DNA from: JAUUSJ01 sp964439395 | GTDB taxonomy: Bacteria > Bacillota > Clostridia > Lachnospirales > Lachnospiraceae | Assembly (NCBI GenBank): GCA_964439395.1 | Contig: CAYTNV010000028.1 | Location: 1 to 51,594 of the forward strand | DNA length: 51,594 nt | Direction of reading: 5' to 3' | Part shown: positions 17,873 through 26,655 of the stretch, piece by piece | Layout of the letters: each line of letters opens with the position of its first letter | How positions within the stretch are numbered: the first letter of the stretch is position 1 | Translations under genes and position numbers: made by a program | The notes under the pieces: model-generated | Database searches by the model: none | Seen by the model: the letters and a program-made list of their open reading frames with translations, nothing else | What the model was told of the DNA's origin: nothing

Positions 17873-19108
17873 TTACTCATAGAGAGGATACTTTTCTGTC
17901 AAAGCCTTTACAATTGCCTCAGCAGCCTCAAGCTCGCCGTCAAGTACAGCCAACTTAATTGCCTCAGCGATCTGCACCATATCATCCTCTTTAAGTCCTC
18001 TCGTTGTGACAGCAGGTGTTCCAAGACGGATACCACTTGTGACAAATGGAGACTTAGGGTCATTAGGTACTGTGTTCTTATTACATGTAATATGAACGCT
18101 GTCTAATAATTTTTCAACTTCTTTTCCTGTCTTATCAAACTTCTTAAGATCTACAAGCATTAAGTGGTTGTCTGTACCGCCAGACACAATATCAAATCCA
18201 CGATCCATAAGTGCGCTTGCAAGTACATTTGCATTCTTTACAACCTGTGCCTGATAAGCCTTAAACTCGTCCGATAATGCCTCCTTAAAGCATACCGCTT
18301 TGGCTGCGATTACGTGCATCAAAGGACCACCCTGAATTCCTGGGAAAATTGCTTTATTAAAGTTATATTTTTTATTTACTTCCTCGCTAGATAAAATCAT
18401 ACCACCTCTTGGTCCACGAAGTGTCTTATGTGTTGTAGTCGTTGTCACATGAGCGTAAGGAATTGGACTTTCATGTAAACCAGCTGCTACAAGACCTGCA
18501 ATATGAGCCATATCTACCATCAAAACTGCTCCTACCTCGTCAGCGATCTCTCTAAATTTCTTAAAGTCAATTGCTCTTGCGTAAGCACTGGCACCAGCTA
18601 CGATTAATTTAGGCTTGCACTCTAGGGCAATTTCTCTTACTTTATCATAATCGATGAATCCGTCATCATTTACTCCGTAAGGTACACATTTATAATTTTT
18701 TCCAGACATATTTACAGGGCTTCCATGTGTTAAATGTCCGCCGTGGTCAAGATTCATTCCCATAAATGTATCGCCAGGCTCCATCACCGCAAAGAATACT
18801 GCCATATTAGCCTGTGCGCCGGAATGTGGCTGTACATTTACATACTCACATCCAAAAAGTTCTTTTGCTCTATCTCTCGCTAAATCTTCCACAACATCGA
18901 CATACTCACATCCACCGTAATATCTTTTTCCAGGATATCCCTCCGCATATTTGTTTGTTAAATGGCTTCCCATTGCCGCCATAACAGCCTTAGAAACTAA
19001 ATTCTCGGAAGCGATGAGCTCTAAATTATTTCTCTGTCTTCCTAGCTCGTCCTCCATCGCTTTTGCAACTTCTGGATCAAAATTTTGTACCTCATTAAAA
19101 TCAAACAT
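17873..19108 (-). CDS. glyA: Serine hydroxymethyltransferase
   Basis: PLP enzyme that converts serine and tetrahydrofolate to glycine and methylene-tetrahydrofolate, the main source of one-carbon units. The 411-residue product is full length. The PLP lysine is K228 in the motif TTTTTHKTLRGPRGG; D199 and H202 in MVDMAHIAG position the cofactor, and the N-terminal ELIASENLVS segment is typical. The start follows GGAGGAAG. The 204-base upstream gap shows no recognisable tetrahydrofolate or glycine riboswitch. Confidence 0.97.
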   Translation of the reverse strand: MFDFNEVQNFDPEVAKAMEDELGRQRNNLELIASENLVSKAVMAAMGSHLTNKYAEGYPGKRYYGGCEYVDVVEDLARDRAKELFGCEYVNVQPHSGAQANMAVFFAVMEPGDTFMGMNLDHGGHLTHGSPVNMSGKNYKCVPYGVNDDGFIDYDKVREIALECKPKLIVAGASAYARAIDFKKFREIADEVGAVLMVDMAHIAGLVAAGLHESPIPYAHVTTTTTHKTLRGPRGGMILSSEEVNKKYNFNKAIFPGIQGGPLMHVIAAKAVCFKEALSDEFKAYQAQVVKNANVLASALMDRGFDIVSGGTDNHLMLVDLKKFDKTGKEVEKLLDSVHITCNKNTVPNDPKSPFVTSGIRLGTPAVTTRGLKEDDMVQIAEAIKLAVLDGELEAAEAIVKALTEKYPLYE

Positions 19109-19312
19109 TTTTCTTCCTCCATTGTTTTTCTATGTTCATCAGAAAGATTTTTCTCTCCATTTACCAACTATCAACTATAGTCTACTTTTTCTATCTTTTA
19201 TATTCTGTCGCTTACTTATTAGGTAGAAATTACATTTAACACTTCATATCTAAAACTAGAAGATTCTCGCTATCTATCACAATCAAACGACTGGTCAATC
19301 CATTTTGGATAA

Positions 19313-19780
19313 TTAATCTACCAATTTTTCGCGGATGGACTCCACAACCTTAGCTGCGTATTTTTCTTTTACTAATACAGTAATCTTAATCTCTGATGTA
19401 AAGATTGTCTCAATATTCACTCCCACATCATAGATTGCACCAAACATCTTCGCTGCTGTTCCAATATCACTCATCATACCAGCACCCACGATAGAAACCT
19501 TTGCCACATCATTATCAATTTCAATTCTCTCATAGTCTGGCTCAAAATCCGCTTTTATAGCTTCCACTGCTGCATCTGCCAATTTTTGAGATAATACAAA
19601 TGAGATATCTTTTGTATTTTCCCTTCCTACGGACTGTACAATTAGGTCAATATTGATACCCTTTTTTGCGATGATATCAAAAAGCTGATATGCAATCCCT
19701 GGCTCATTTTTTACCCCAATTACCGAAACTCGAGCAATATCAGTACTACTTTTTACTCCACTAATTAACGTTTTTTCCAT
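19313..19780 (-). CDS. Free-standing double-ACT protein like the aspartokinase regulatory domain
   Basis: A 155-residue protein made of two ACT domains (about 15-80 and 90-155). The sequences ARVSVIGVKNEPGIAYQLF, KKGINIDLIVQSV and VSIVGAGMMSDIGTAAKMF are those of the C-terminal regulatory part of aspartokinases, but there is no kinase domain here. Bacillus makes a similar piece as the LysC beta subunit by internal initiation; here it is a separate gene. It overlaps the end of the Fur-family gene by 20 bases and starts with its own ATG. A role in sensing lysine, threonine or another amino acid is likely, but the partner enzyme is unknown. Confidence 0.85.
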   Translation of the reverse strand: MEKTLISGVKSSTDIARVSVIGVKNEPGIAYQLFDIIAKKGINIDLIVQSVGRENTKDISFVLSQKLADAAVEAIKADFEPDYERIEIDNDVAKVSIVGAGMMSDIGTAAKMFGAIYDVGVNIETIFTSEIKITVLVKEKYAAKVVESIREKLVD

Positions 19781-20216
19781 CTGTCTTTTTCTCCTTTATC
19801 TGCAATTTTTCTTGACACTCCCTGCAAATACCATAATATACTGTTCTGCTACTGTCAATTAAAAAACCATGATCTGTTAAAATATGATTTTTCACGTTAT
19901 CTAATACCTCACAAGTAACATGAAACAACTCCCCACATTTCACACATTTTAAATGAAAATGATGCTTGCATCTCTCTACATCATCTATATATTGGTAGCA
20001 AGCACGTTTTCCATTCTCTAATGTATACTTTCGAATCATATCCTTTTCTAAAAGTAAATCTAAATATCGATATACAGTTGATTTTCCAACTGGCGTATCA
20101 TTTTCTTTTAGATACTGTACAATCTGGTTTGCCGTCACATGTCCATCCTTATTAATTCTTAGATATTCTAAAATTAATTCTCTTTGTCTTGTATTGTAGT
20201 TTGTCAAACGTGCCAC
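19761..20216 (-). CDS. Fur-family metalloregulator
   Basis: A 151-residue repressor of the Fur/Zur/PerR family. It has an N-terminal winged helix (about 1-80, recognition helix around GKSTVYRYLDLL), the metal-site motif HHFHLKC (85-91) and the two structural zinc cysteine pairs C91/C94 and C131/C134. The sequence does not decide between iron, zinc or peroxide sensing; an NTRQRELILEYL start and a short form resemble Zur-like proteins. It is transcribed from a good promoter and is coupled to the ACT protein. Confidence 0.9.
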   Translation of the reverse strand: MARLTNYNTRQRELILEYLRINKDGHVTANQIVQYLKENDTPVGKSTVYRYLDLLLEKDMIRKYTLENGKRACYQYIDDVERCKHHFHLKCVKCGELFHVTCEVLDNVKNHILTDHGFLIDSSRTVYYGICRECQEKLQIKEKKTDGKNVN

Positions 20217-20323
20217 AAAAACACTCCCTTCAACTCTACTACTCTTCTCAAATTCTCCTATCTATATGACAAATCCACCTTATCTTTTCTTCTTATTTTC
20301 AGTCAAAATCTGCCATATTGCTT

Positions 20324-20352
20324 AGTATACACTTTTTTTAATTTCATGTAAA
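20324..20352 (-). promoter_or_regulatory. SigA-type promoter of the Fur-ACT operon
   Basis: On the minus strand TTTACA is followed after 17 bases by TATACT, about 110 bases before the start codon. I saw no clear 7-1-7 Fur box in the leader. Confidence 0.6.
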
Positions 20353-20378
20353 GAGTTTAAATTCGCTCTCCTTATAAA

Positions 20379-20451
20379 ATAGAGAAAAAATAAGAAGGAA
20401 ATCAAAGCAAAACCCACAAATAACCTCAATTTCCTTCTCTTATTTCTCTAT
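20379..20451 (-). terminator. Imperfect hairpin downstream of galT
   Basis: An A/G-rich arm at 20379-20402 pairs imperfectly with 20429-20451 over about 22 bases. On the minus strand it is followed by the modest T-tract TTTTAT. It lies about 125 bp after galT. The rest of the 360-bp gap 20217-20576 holds only the Fur promoter. Confidence 0.4.
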
Positions 20452-20576
20452 ATTAATTCAGAAGCATTTTACTTCCATCTTTCTGACAACCTAAACTTTC
20501 TATATATCTACGCAAGCACGCTGTACTATTATTATATATCTACTAGGACTTTCACAGTAAATTTATCAAATACTAA

Positions 20577-22064
20577 TTAGATAGATGCAATAAACTTAAG
20601 AAATGCAGCTTTGCCTTCCTCATCTCTCTTATACACGCCAGCCTGCTCTAAAATAGATGCGTACACAAGTCCAACCTCATCTTGAACAATTTTATCAATA
20701 TTCTCTGCATCAATTACTTCGTATTTAGCAGAAAATTCATCAACCCAGTCCGCATGCTTAGCTAATATCTCATCTGCTCTTAAGTCCCTTCCATCAAGCA
20801 TAGCTTCCTTTAAGTCTTTTAACTCATTTTTTAGACGAGCTGGCAAAACTGCGAGTCCCATAACCTCAATTAAGCCGATATTTTCCTTCTTGATATGATG
20901 ATGCTCTTTGTGAGGATGATAGAGCCCATCTGGGCACTCGTCTGTCGTAATATTATTGCGAAGAACTAAATCCATCTCAAACATATCACCAACTTTTCTA
21001 GCAATTGGAGTAATTGTATTATGTGGCACCCCATCTGTCTCAGCAAAAATATAGGCAGACTCATCTGTATAATCTCTCCAAGCTCCCAAAACCTTATCTG
21101 CAACATCTACAAGAATATCTGTATCTTTATGGCGAATACGGATAACAGACATTGGCCATTTTACGATACCAGCCTCTACCTCCTCGAATCCCGGAATTAT
21201 AACCTCTGTCTCAATTGGAGCTTTCGCCATAGCAAATGTATAATGTCCACCCTGGAAATGGTCATGTGTCAAAATAGAACCACCTACAATTGGAAGGTCA
21301 GCATTAGATCCCAAAAAATAATGTGGGAATAATGCAACAAAATCGAATAATTTACGGAAAGCTGCTCTATCAATCTTCATAGGTATATGAGCCGCATTAA
21401 ATACAATACAATGCTCATTATAATATACATATGGAGAATACTGGAAGAAGAAATTTTCATGATTCATCGTAAGAGGAATGATTCTATGATTCTCCCTAGC
21501 CGGATGATTCAATCTTCCAGCATATCCCTCATTTTCTTTGCAAAGTTGACATTTTGGATAAGCAGACTGCTTTGCGTTAAGTGCAGCTGCGATTGCCTTT
21601 GGATCTTTTTCTGGCTTTGACAAGTTAATTGTAATATCTAAATCACCGTACTCTGTACTGGCAACCCATTTCATATCTTTCTTTATACGGTAAGTACGAA
21701 TATAATCAGAATCTTTACTGAGCTTATAGTAGTACTCTGTAGCCTCCCTAGGATCTTTTTCGTAAAGTTCCTTAAATGTTTTTCTAACCTCAGATGGTCT
21801 TGGCATTAAGCAGTTCATAATCTTTGTATCAAACAAATCTCTATGTACAACTGTATTTTCCTCTAAAATACCCTGCTCAGCCGCATAGTCAAGCATTTCT
21901 TTTAAAACTGCCTCAAGGTCAATCTCGCCATTCACTTCGATTTCCTCGAAATCATCCATCTTCAAAATCTCTAAAATAAGATTTGTCGCATATACCTTAT
22001 CATCCTCTGTCAATAATCCACAATCCAAGCCATATTTCACTAATTTGCTAACTGCTTCATTCAT
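20577..22064 (-). CDS. galT: UDP-glucose--hexose-1-phosphate uridylyltransferase, class 2
   Basis: Leloir pathway enzyme that exchanges UMP between UDP-glucose and galactose-1-phosphate. The 495-residue length and the motif LTHDHFQGGHYTFAM (about 265-280) identify the Gram-positive class 2 family, distinct from the shorter class 1 enzyme with HPHGQ. Other family landmarks are the YPKCQLCKENEGYAGR segment and the HPHKEHHHIKKENIGLIEVMG stretch near residue 390. It lies downstream of galE in the same direction, with a hairpin terminator in between. The start follows GGAGGAAAAGG. galK is not in the window. Confidence 0.95.
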   Translation of the reverse strand: MNEAVSKLVKYGLDCGLLTEDDKVYATNLILEILKMDDFEEIEVNGEIDLEAVLKEMLDYAAEQGILEENTVVHRDLFDTKIMNCLMPRPSEVRKTFKELYEKDPREATEYYYKLSKDSDYIRTYRIKKDMKWVASTEYGDLDITINLSKPEKDPKAIAAALNAKQSAYPKCQLCKENEGYAGRLNHPARENHRIIPLTMNHENFFFQYSPYVYYNEHCIVFNAAHIPMKIDRAAFRKLFDFVALFPHYFLGSNADLPIVGGSILTHDHFQGGHYTFAMAKAPIETEVIIPGFEEVEAGIVKWPMSVIRIRHKDTDILVDVADKVLGAWRDYTDESAYIFAETDGVPHNTITPIARKVGDMFEMDLVLRNNITTDECPDGLYHPHKEHHHIKKENIGLIEVMGLAVLPARLKNELKDLKEAMLDGRDLRADEILAKHADWVDEFSAKYEVIDAENIDKIVQDEVGLVYASILEQAGVYKRDEEGKAAFLKFIASI

Positions 22065-22153
22065 ACCCTTTTCCTCCGATTATAACTGTTTCAATCCATA
22101 TAGCCAGCTAAAAACATAACTACTAAAACGTGATATCTGCCTATTTTAAAAAT

Positions 22154-22186
22154 GGAATCCCCGCCATCACCCTAAACAAGGATTCC
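22154..22186 (-). terminator. Terminator or attenuator between galE and galT
   Basis: GGAATCC at 22180-22186 (minus strand) pairs with GGATTCC over seven bases, with possible G/C extension, and ends in ATTTTTA. It could end the galE transcript or reduce read-through into galT. Confidence 0.5.
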
Positions 22187-22208
22187 CTTATCTATTTTAC
22201 AATTTTTA

Positions 22209-23201
22209 TTATTCAGCAAATCCATGTGGATGATTTTTATGCCAATTCCAGGCTGTTGCAATAATCTCCTCTAAATCATCATGCTCTGGCTTCCATCCAA
22301 GAACCTCTTTTGCCTTTGCACTAGATGCAATCAAAGTAGCTGGGTCTCCTGCTCTTCTAGGTGCCATCTCAACTTTAATTGAATCTCCTGTCACTTTTCT
22401 TGCTGTGTCGATAACCTGTTTTACTGTATGTCCAACACCGTTTCCTAAGTTAAAAATATTACTGTCATTACCAGCCATCAAATATTTTACAGCTAAAATA
22501 TGAGCCTGCGCTAAATCTAATACATGAATATAATCTCTTACACAGGTTCCATCGATTGTGTCATAATCATCACCGAAAATGCTGATTGCTTCTCTTTGAC
22601 CATTTGGAACTTGAAGAATAAGCGGAATTAAATGTGTCTCTGGATTATGAGCCTCTCCAATCTTTCCATTTGGATGAGCACCGCAAGCATTAAAGTAGCG
22701 AAGAGATACATAGCGAAGTCCATGAGCCTTTCCTGTCCACTTGAACATTTTCTCCATAGAAAGTTTTGTCTCGCCGTATGTATTCGTAGGCTCTGTCTTA
22801 TCCGACTCTAAAATTGGCACGCGCTCTGGCTCGCCGTATGTTGCTGCTGTAGAGGAAAATACAACCTTATCGATACCATGTGCAACCAATGCCTCTAATA
22901 GCACTTTTGTGCCACAAAGATTATTGTCATAATATTTTAATGGATTTACCATACTCTCTCCAACTAAGGAGTTTGCTGCGAAATGGATAACTGCATCGAT
23001 ATCTGTCTCTTTTGAAAATACATCCTCTAAAAATGCTCTGTCTCTAATATCACCTTTATAAAATTTAGCTTTTTCATGTACTGCCTCGATATGTCCTGTC
23101 TCTAAATTATCAATAATTACTACATCTTGTCCATCATCAATCAACTCATATACTGTATGAGATCCGATATATCCTGCTCCACCTAATACTAAAACTTTCA
23201 T
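22209..23201 (-). CDS. galE: UDP-glucose 4-epimerase
   Basis: NAD-dependent interconversion of UDP-galactose and UDP-glucose. The 330-residue short-chain dehydrogenase has the Rossmann motif GGAGYIGSHT at the N-terminus, DVVIIDNLETGH after beta-2, and the catalytic YGETK (YxxxK) near 149-153 after SSTAATYGEPE. The start was set at ATG 23201, which follows AAAGGAAG by seven bases; an ATG seven codons upstream contains the ribosome site. It is divergent from the AraC regulator gene. Confidence 0.97.
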   Translation of the reverse strand: MKVLVLGGAGYIGSHTVYELIDDGQDVVIIDNLETGHIEAVHEKAKFYKGDIRDRAFLEDVFSKETDIDAVIHFAANSLVGESMVNPLKYYDNNLCGTKVLLEALVAHGIDKVVFSSTAATYGEPERVPILESDKTEPTNTYGETKLSMEKMFKWTGKAHGLRYVSLRYFNACGAHPNGKIGEAHNPETHLIPLILQVPNGQREAISIFGDDYDTIDGTCVRDYIHVLDLAQAHILAVKYLMAGNDSNIFNLGNGVGHTVKQVIDTARKVTGDSIKVEMAPRRAGDPATLIASSAKAKEVLGWKPEHDDLEEIIATAWNWHKNHPHGFAE

Positions 23202-23271
23202 TTTCACTCTTCCTTTCTGCAAATATACTTTTCAGCACACTTAATTTTATACTTAAAGCACCTACTATATT

Positions 23272-23314
23272 TATGCCTTACGGGCAAAAACAGCTTTGCC
23301 GTTTCATAAGATAT
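23272..23314. repeat. Dispersed repeat copy in the galE-araC gap
   Basis: The sequence ACGGGCAAAAACAGC, then TTTGCCGTTTCATAAG, matches the hairpin module at 24741-24812 (GCGGGCGAAAACAGCTTCGC) and on the other strand 29089-29161 and 45047-45180. It lies between two divergent promoter regions, which may matter for gal regulation. Confidence 0.55.
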
Positions 23315-23449
23315 CCCCTCTTGGCAAGCGTGCTCTGCATGAAAAGTAATAGTTTATAATAGTTTTTTGTTTGTTGTTTTGTTGTATTTATTATGACCCA
23401 TTTGCAAGTTTTATGCAATGGGAAAATGTATTTTATTCATGTAATTTTG

Positions 23450-23478
23450 TTGCATCCATTTGTTTTTTATTTTATACT
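23450..23478 (+). promoter_or_regulatory. SigA-type promoter of the AraC regulator
   Basis: TTGCAT is followed after 17 bases by TATACT. The predicted start of transcription lies only about 15 bases upstream of the start codon, so the ribosome site would be at the very 5' end of the RNA. Confidence 0.45.
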
Positions 23479-23499
23479 AATAAAAAGGAGGGTTTTATT

Positions 23500-24336
23500 A
23501 TGCTTAACGAAACGTTTAAAAATTCATATAAAGTGGAAGACACTGAAATTTTTTCCCTCTCTGTCTATAATGTTGGACATCAAAAATGCGAGCCGCTCTA
23601 TCAGTGGGGACCAGGTGTTCGAGACCACTTTTTAATTCACCATGTCGTATCTGGAAAAGGATACTATTACACAAAGGATAAAACCTATACTTTAAATGCA
23701 GGAGACACATTTATTATTTATCCCTATACTGAAGTAAGTTATTTTGCGGACGAGAATGAGCCTTGGGAATATTACTGGGTTGGATTTGCTGGAAGTGACG
23801 CTCCGCTCATTTTGGAGTCTACCCTTTTTCATCCAAATTCTCCTGTCATTTATAACTCCAAAAAGAAGGCTCAAATCATAGAACAGCTTCTAAAAATTTA
23901 TCAAGTAAGAGGCACTGAAATATTACAGGCTGTTCAGATGACCGGAGAACTCTACTTAACGCTCTCTCTTTTTATGGAAGAAAAGCCCCCTCAGCCTTCT
24001 ACAAGCGATTTTTACCGCAATTACGCAAAGAAAGGAATTGACTATATCGCATTTCACTATTCCTTTCCGATTACAATCGATGACATCGCCACCTATGTCG
24101 GAATTAGTCGAAGTCATTTATATCGCGCCTTTATGCAGACGCTCGGTCTCTCTCCAAAGCAATACTTATCTGATTTTCGCTTAAAGCAGGCCTGTCATCT
24201 GCTAAAACATTCTGGCTTATCAATCACCGCTGTGGCAAATTCTGTCGGTTATGAAAATAATTTGTATTTTTCAAAAATGTTTCACAAGAAAAAAGGGATG
24301 ACACCGAGTGAATATATTCAAAAAAAGAGAAAATAA
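23500..24336 (+). CDS. AraC-family regulator divergent from galE
   Basis: A 278-residue transcription factor. The N-terminal cupin-like sensing domain (about 1-150) has the typical DHFLIHHVVSGKGYYY and LNAGDTFIIYPYTEVSYF segments followed by EYYWVGFAG. The C-terminal 100 residues hold two helix-turn-helix motifs (ITIDDIATYVGISRSHLYRAF and LSITAVANSVGYENNLYFSKMF) and the family end motif GMTPSEYI. The start was set at the ATG after AAAGGAGGG; an upstream extension in the same frame has no ribosome site. Position suggests control of galE/galT or of galactoside use; the ligand is unknown. Confidence 0.92.
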   Translation: MLNETFKNSYKVEDTEIFSLSVYNVGHQKCEPLYQWGPGVRDHFLIHHVVSGKGYYYTKDKTYTLNAGDTFIIYPYTEVSYFADENEPWEYYWVGFAGSDAPLILESTLFHPNSPVIYNSKKKAQIIEQLLKIYQVRGTEILQAVQMTGELYLTLSLFMEEKPPQPSTSDFYRNYAKKGIDYIAFHYSFPITIDDIATYVGISRSHLYRAFMQTLGLSPKQYLSDFRLKQACHLLKHSGLSITAVANSVGYENNLYFSKMFHKKKGMTPSEYIQKKRK

Positions 24337-24405
24337 ACCTTTCGTTTCTCTTTACTTCACCACATTGAAATGTTATTATTAATAGGAAAGACTGGAGGTG
24401 GGATT

Positions 24406-24696
24406 TTGGGAAAAGCAATCCGAACAAAAGCTGTAGAAGAATTATTCGATGCGATTCTCTGCCTAGAAAATAGAGAAGAATCCTTTGAATTTTTTGAAGA
24501 TTTATGCACTGTTAATGAGATTTTATCTCTCGCACAGAGATTACAGGTAGCAAAAATGCTGCGAGCACACCATACGTATCTAGAAGTTGCGGAAAAAACA
24601 GGGGCCTCTACAGCAACTATTAGTCGGGTCAACCGCTCTCTTAACTACGGAAACGACGGTTATGATATGGTTCTTAATAGACTCAAAAATAACTGA
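24406..24696 (+). CDS. YerC/YecD family TrpR-related protein
   Basis: A small DNA-binding protein of the TrpR fold, about 96 residues. The body matches Bacillus YerC closely: FFEDLCTVNEILSLAQRLQ, EVAEKTGASTATISRVNR and SLNYGNDGYDMVLNRLK. I chose the TTG at 24406 because GGAGG lies seven bases before it and the resulting length fits the family. An ATG at 24370 is in frame but has no ribosome site. The ligand and targets are not known for the family. Confidence 0.85.
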   Translation: MGKAIRTKAVEELFDAILCLENREESFEFFEDLCTVNEILSLAQRLQVAKMLRAHHTYLEVAEKTGASTATISRVNRSLNYGNDGYDMVLNRLKNN

Positions 24697-24734
24697 GTTG
24701 TTCTGTCTAATGAATAATCCAGACAGAACAATTC
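24695..24734 (+). terminator. Hairpin at the end of the YerC-like gene
   Basis: GAGTTGTTCTGTCT at 24695-24708 pairs with AGACAGAACAATTC at 24721-24734 (13 of 14). It overlaps the stop codon. No proper T-run follows, so it may be a processing or weak termination structure. Confidence 0.5.
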
Positions 24735-24740
24735 ACTAAT

Positions 24741-24812
24741 TATACCCACAGGGTATATCGTAATTCAAATCCCTGCGGGCGAAAACAGCTTCGCTGTTTT
24801 ATAAGGTATATA
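24741..24812. repeat. Dispersed intergenic repeat with hairpin
   Basis: The segment contains TATACCCACAGGGTATA (a small palindrome), CCCTGCGGGCGAAAACAGC and the stem AAAACAGC/GCTGTTTT. The same modules recur at 4661-4760, 23272-23314, 29089-29161 and 45047-45180. No coding capacity. Confidence 0.6.
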
Positions 24813-24836
24813 ATATTTTCCAAAAGGAGGTAAATT

Positions 24837-25085
24837 ATGGATATAATAAAAGAGAAACTCGTGAAATATGCTCCAAAAATGGAATTAGAAAATATCGCCC
24901 TTCTTGGCTTTGGATTAGTATCTATTAGCATGCTAATCGGACTCTTAATTCCGAAAAAGCTAAAAAAAGGACTTCGTCTTTCTTGTATTTGTGTGGCTGG
25001 AGTTGCCTTTGCCACTTTTGCTCTTAGTGTTCTTCGCTGGGAAAAAGAAATCAAGGAAGAGGAAGAAACTATTTTAGAACAATAA
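24837..25085 (+). CDS. Small two-helix membrane protein
   Basis: An 82-residue protein that I do not recognise. Two hydrophobic helices (about 20-38 and 47-64) are joined by the basic loop PKKLKKGLR, and the C-terminus is acidic (EKEIKEEEETILEQ). It starts after an excellent AAAGGAGG ribosome site, which supports real translation. Nothing in the neighbouring genes points to a function. Confidence 0.7.
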   Translation: MDIIKEKLVKYAPKMELENIALLGFGLVSISMLIGLLIPKKLKKGLRLSCICVAGVAFATFALSVLRWEKEIKEEEETILEQ

Positions 25086-25130
25086 CTTGCAGACAAATTT
25101 TTATAAATTAAATTATTAGAAAGGAACTAC

Positions 25131-25161
25131 GAGGTTATTGGATAATAATAGACATAACCTC
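25131..25161 (+). promoter_or_regulatory. Leader hairpin upstream of the PHP gene
   Basis: GAGGTTAT at 25131-25138 pairs with ATAACCTC at 25154-25161. A second small stem (GCCC, then GGC) follows before the start codon. The downstream gene has only a weak ribosome site (ATAGGTAA), so the leader may affect translation. I could not match it to a known riboswitch class. Confidence 0.35.
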
Positions 25162-25195
25162 TCGCCCATTTCGGCTTGGTAAATAGGTAAACAAA

Positions 25196-26041
25196 ATGAA
25201 ATATGTACTAGATATGCACAGCCATACAATTGCCAGTGGACATGCTTACTCAACCATCACAGAGATGGCAAAGGCTGCTAGTGAAAAAGGACTGGAGTTA
25301 CTCGGTATCACAGAACATGCCCCTATGATGCCTGGAAGCTGTGGAAAAATTTATTTTCAGAACTTTCGAGTTATTCCCCGAGAAAAATTTGGTGTCAAAT
25401 TAATGTTTGGTGTAGAGCTTAATATTATGGATTATAATGGAACTGTCGACTTAGAGGATGATATTTTAGCAAAGTTAGATATCCGCATTGCCAGTCTTCA
25501 TTATCCTTGTATAAAATCTGGAACAAAAGAACAAAACACCTCTGCCCTCATTGGCGCTATGAAAAATAAATACGTAGATATTATCGGACATCCCGATGAT
25601 TCTCACTATCCTCTTGATTATGAGCTTCTCGTAAAAGCTGCAAAAAAATATAGTACGATTCTTGAAGTAAATAATAGCTCACTTCATCCGCAAGGAGCAA
25701 GACAAAATGCAAGAGAAAATCTGACACGTATGTTAGCTCTCTGCGAAAAATATCAAGTTCCAGTCATTATGGATAGTGACTCTCATGTCGATGCAGATGT
25801 CGGCAATCATGATTACTCAGGACCGCTCTTAGAGGAACTTCATTTTCCAGAGAAGCTTATATTAAGTCGCTCTGTCAATGTATTTTTAGATACTTTAAAG
25901 AAAAACAGAAAAAATAAAGCAAAGGTTTTGGAAGAAGAAGCTTTATCCTCTTTAAAAAGCTTAGATGAACTCACAATAATTGACGTAGACGCTAAAACAG
26001 TTTTGGAAGAAGAACAAGGAGAAATTGCCCATGAAGAATAA
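25196..26041 (+). CDS. PHP-domain phosphoesterase (YcdX-like)
   Basis: A 281-residue putative metal-dependent phosphatase. All four PHP metal motifs are present: HSHT (10-13), TEHA (about 39-42), HPDD (about 122-125) and DSDSH (about 183-187), so a tri-metal centre like that of YcdX is expected. The substrate is unknown. The C-terminal 50 residues, Lys- and Glu-rich, extend past the usual domain. The following gene starts inside this one (11-base overlap), which indicates translational coupling with the DUF1836 regulator. Confidence 0.88.
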   Translation: MKYVLDMHSHTIASGHAYSTITEMAKAASEKGLELLGITEHAPMMPGSCGKIYFQNFRVIPREKFGVKLMFGVELNIMDYNGTVDLEDDILAKLDIRIASLHYPCIKSGTKEQNTSALIGAMKNKYVDIIGHPDDSHYPLDYELLVKAAKKYSTILEVNNSSLHPQGARQNARENLTRMLALCEKYQVPVIMDSDSHVDADVGNHDYSGPLLEELHFPEKLILSRSVNVFLDTLKKNRKNKAKVLEEEALSSLKSLDELTIIDVDAKTVLEEEQGEIAHEE

Positions 26042-26636
26042 TGAGAAGACGGATTGGTTAAAACAATGGATTCACCTTGATTATATCAAGCCAGAAGATT
26101 TTCCAAATATTGATCTTTATATGGATCAGGTTCTCACCTTTATGGATAATCAATTGCAAAAGAGCAAGAGATATGAGTCGGATAAGATTATGACAAAGAC
26201 TATGATTAATAATTACGCAAAAAATAAGCTTATTCCTCCTCCTGCAAAGAAGAAATATTCTAAAAATCATCTCTATCTGCTCGTTTATATTTATTATTTT
26301 AAAAACATTTTATCCATCTCTGATATTCAAAATTTGCTCGGTCCTTTGACAGATAAATACTACGTAAATTCAGATAAAGATGAAATTGATTTTTCTAAAA
26401 TATATCAAGAAATTTTTAATGTAGAGCATGAATATTACTATGAGATTGAAAAACAACTTATGAAAACTCGTGAGGAAGCAAGCAGGACATTTCAAAATTG
26501 TAGCAATAAAGAAGACAGAGAATTTTTAACAGATTTTTCTTTTATCGCCATGTTAAGCTATGATATTTATGTTCGGAAACAGATTGTAGAAAAAATTATT
26601 GATAAATATTATACTGATAAAGATTCGAAGCATTAG
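26031..26636 (+). CDS. DUF1836 protein, MerR-like helix-turn-helix
   Basis: A 201-residue protein of the DUF1836 family. The stretch MTKTMINNYAKNKLIPPPAK, then KYSKNHLYLLVYIYYFK (about 60-100), resembles the DNA-binding helices of MerR-type regulators, so it is probably a transcription factor; targets are unknown. The ATG at 26031 is preferred over an in-frame TTG two codons before it. AAGGAG lies nine bases upstream. It overlaps the PHP gene and precedes a lipoprotein gene by 19 bases, forming a likely three-gene operon. Confidence 0.85.
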   Translation: MKNNEKTDWLKQWIHLDYIKPEDFPNIDLYMDQVLTFMDNQLQKSKRYESDKIMTKTMINNYAKNKLIPPPAKKKYSKNHLYLLVYIYYFKNILSISDIQNLLGPLTDKYYVNSDKDEIDFSKIYQEIFNVEHEYYYEIEKQLMKTREEASRTFQNCSNKEDREFLTDFSFIAMLSYDIYVRKQIVEKIIDKYYTDKDSKH

Positions 26637-26655
26637 GTAAAGGAGATTTTTAATC

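Noticed and set aside
19109..19312. Tetrahydrofolate or glycine riboswitch upstream of glyA
   Set aside because: No match to the conserved cores of these aptamers could be read on the minus strand.
23371..23499. Longer start for the AraC regulator
   Set aside because: The upstream frame runs through the promoter region without a ribosome site; AAAGGAGGG precedes the ATG at 23500.
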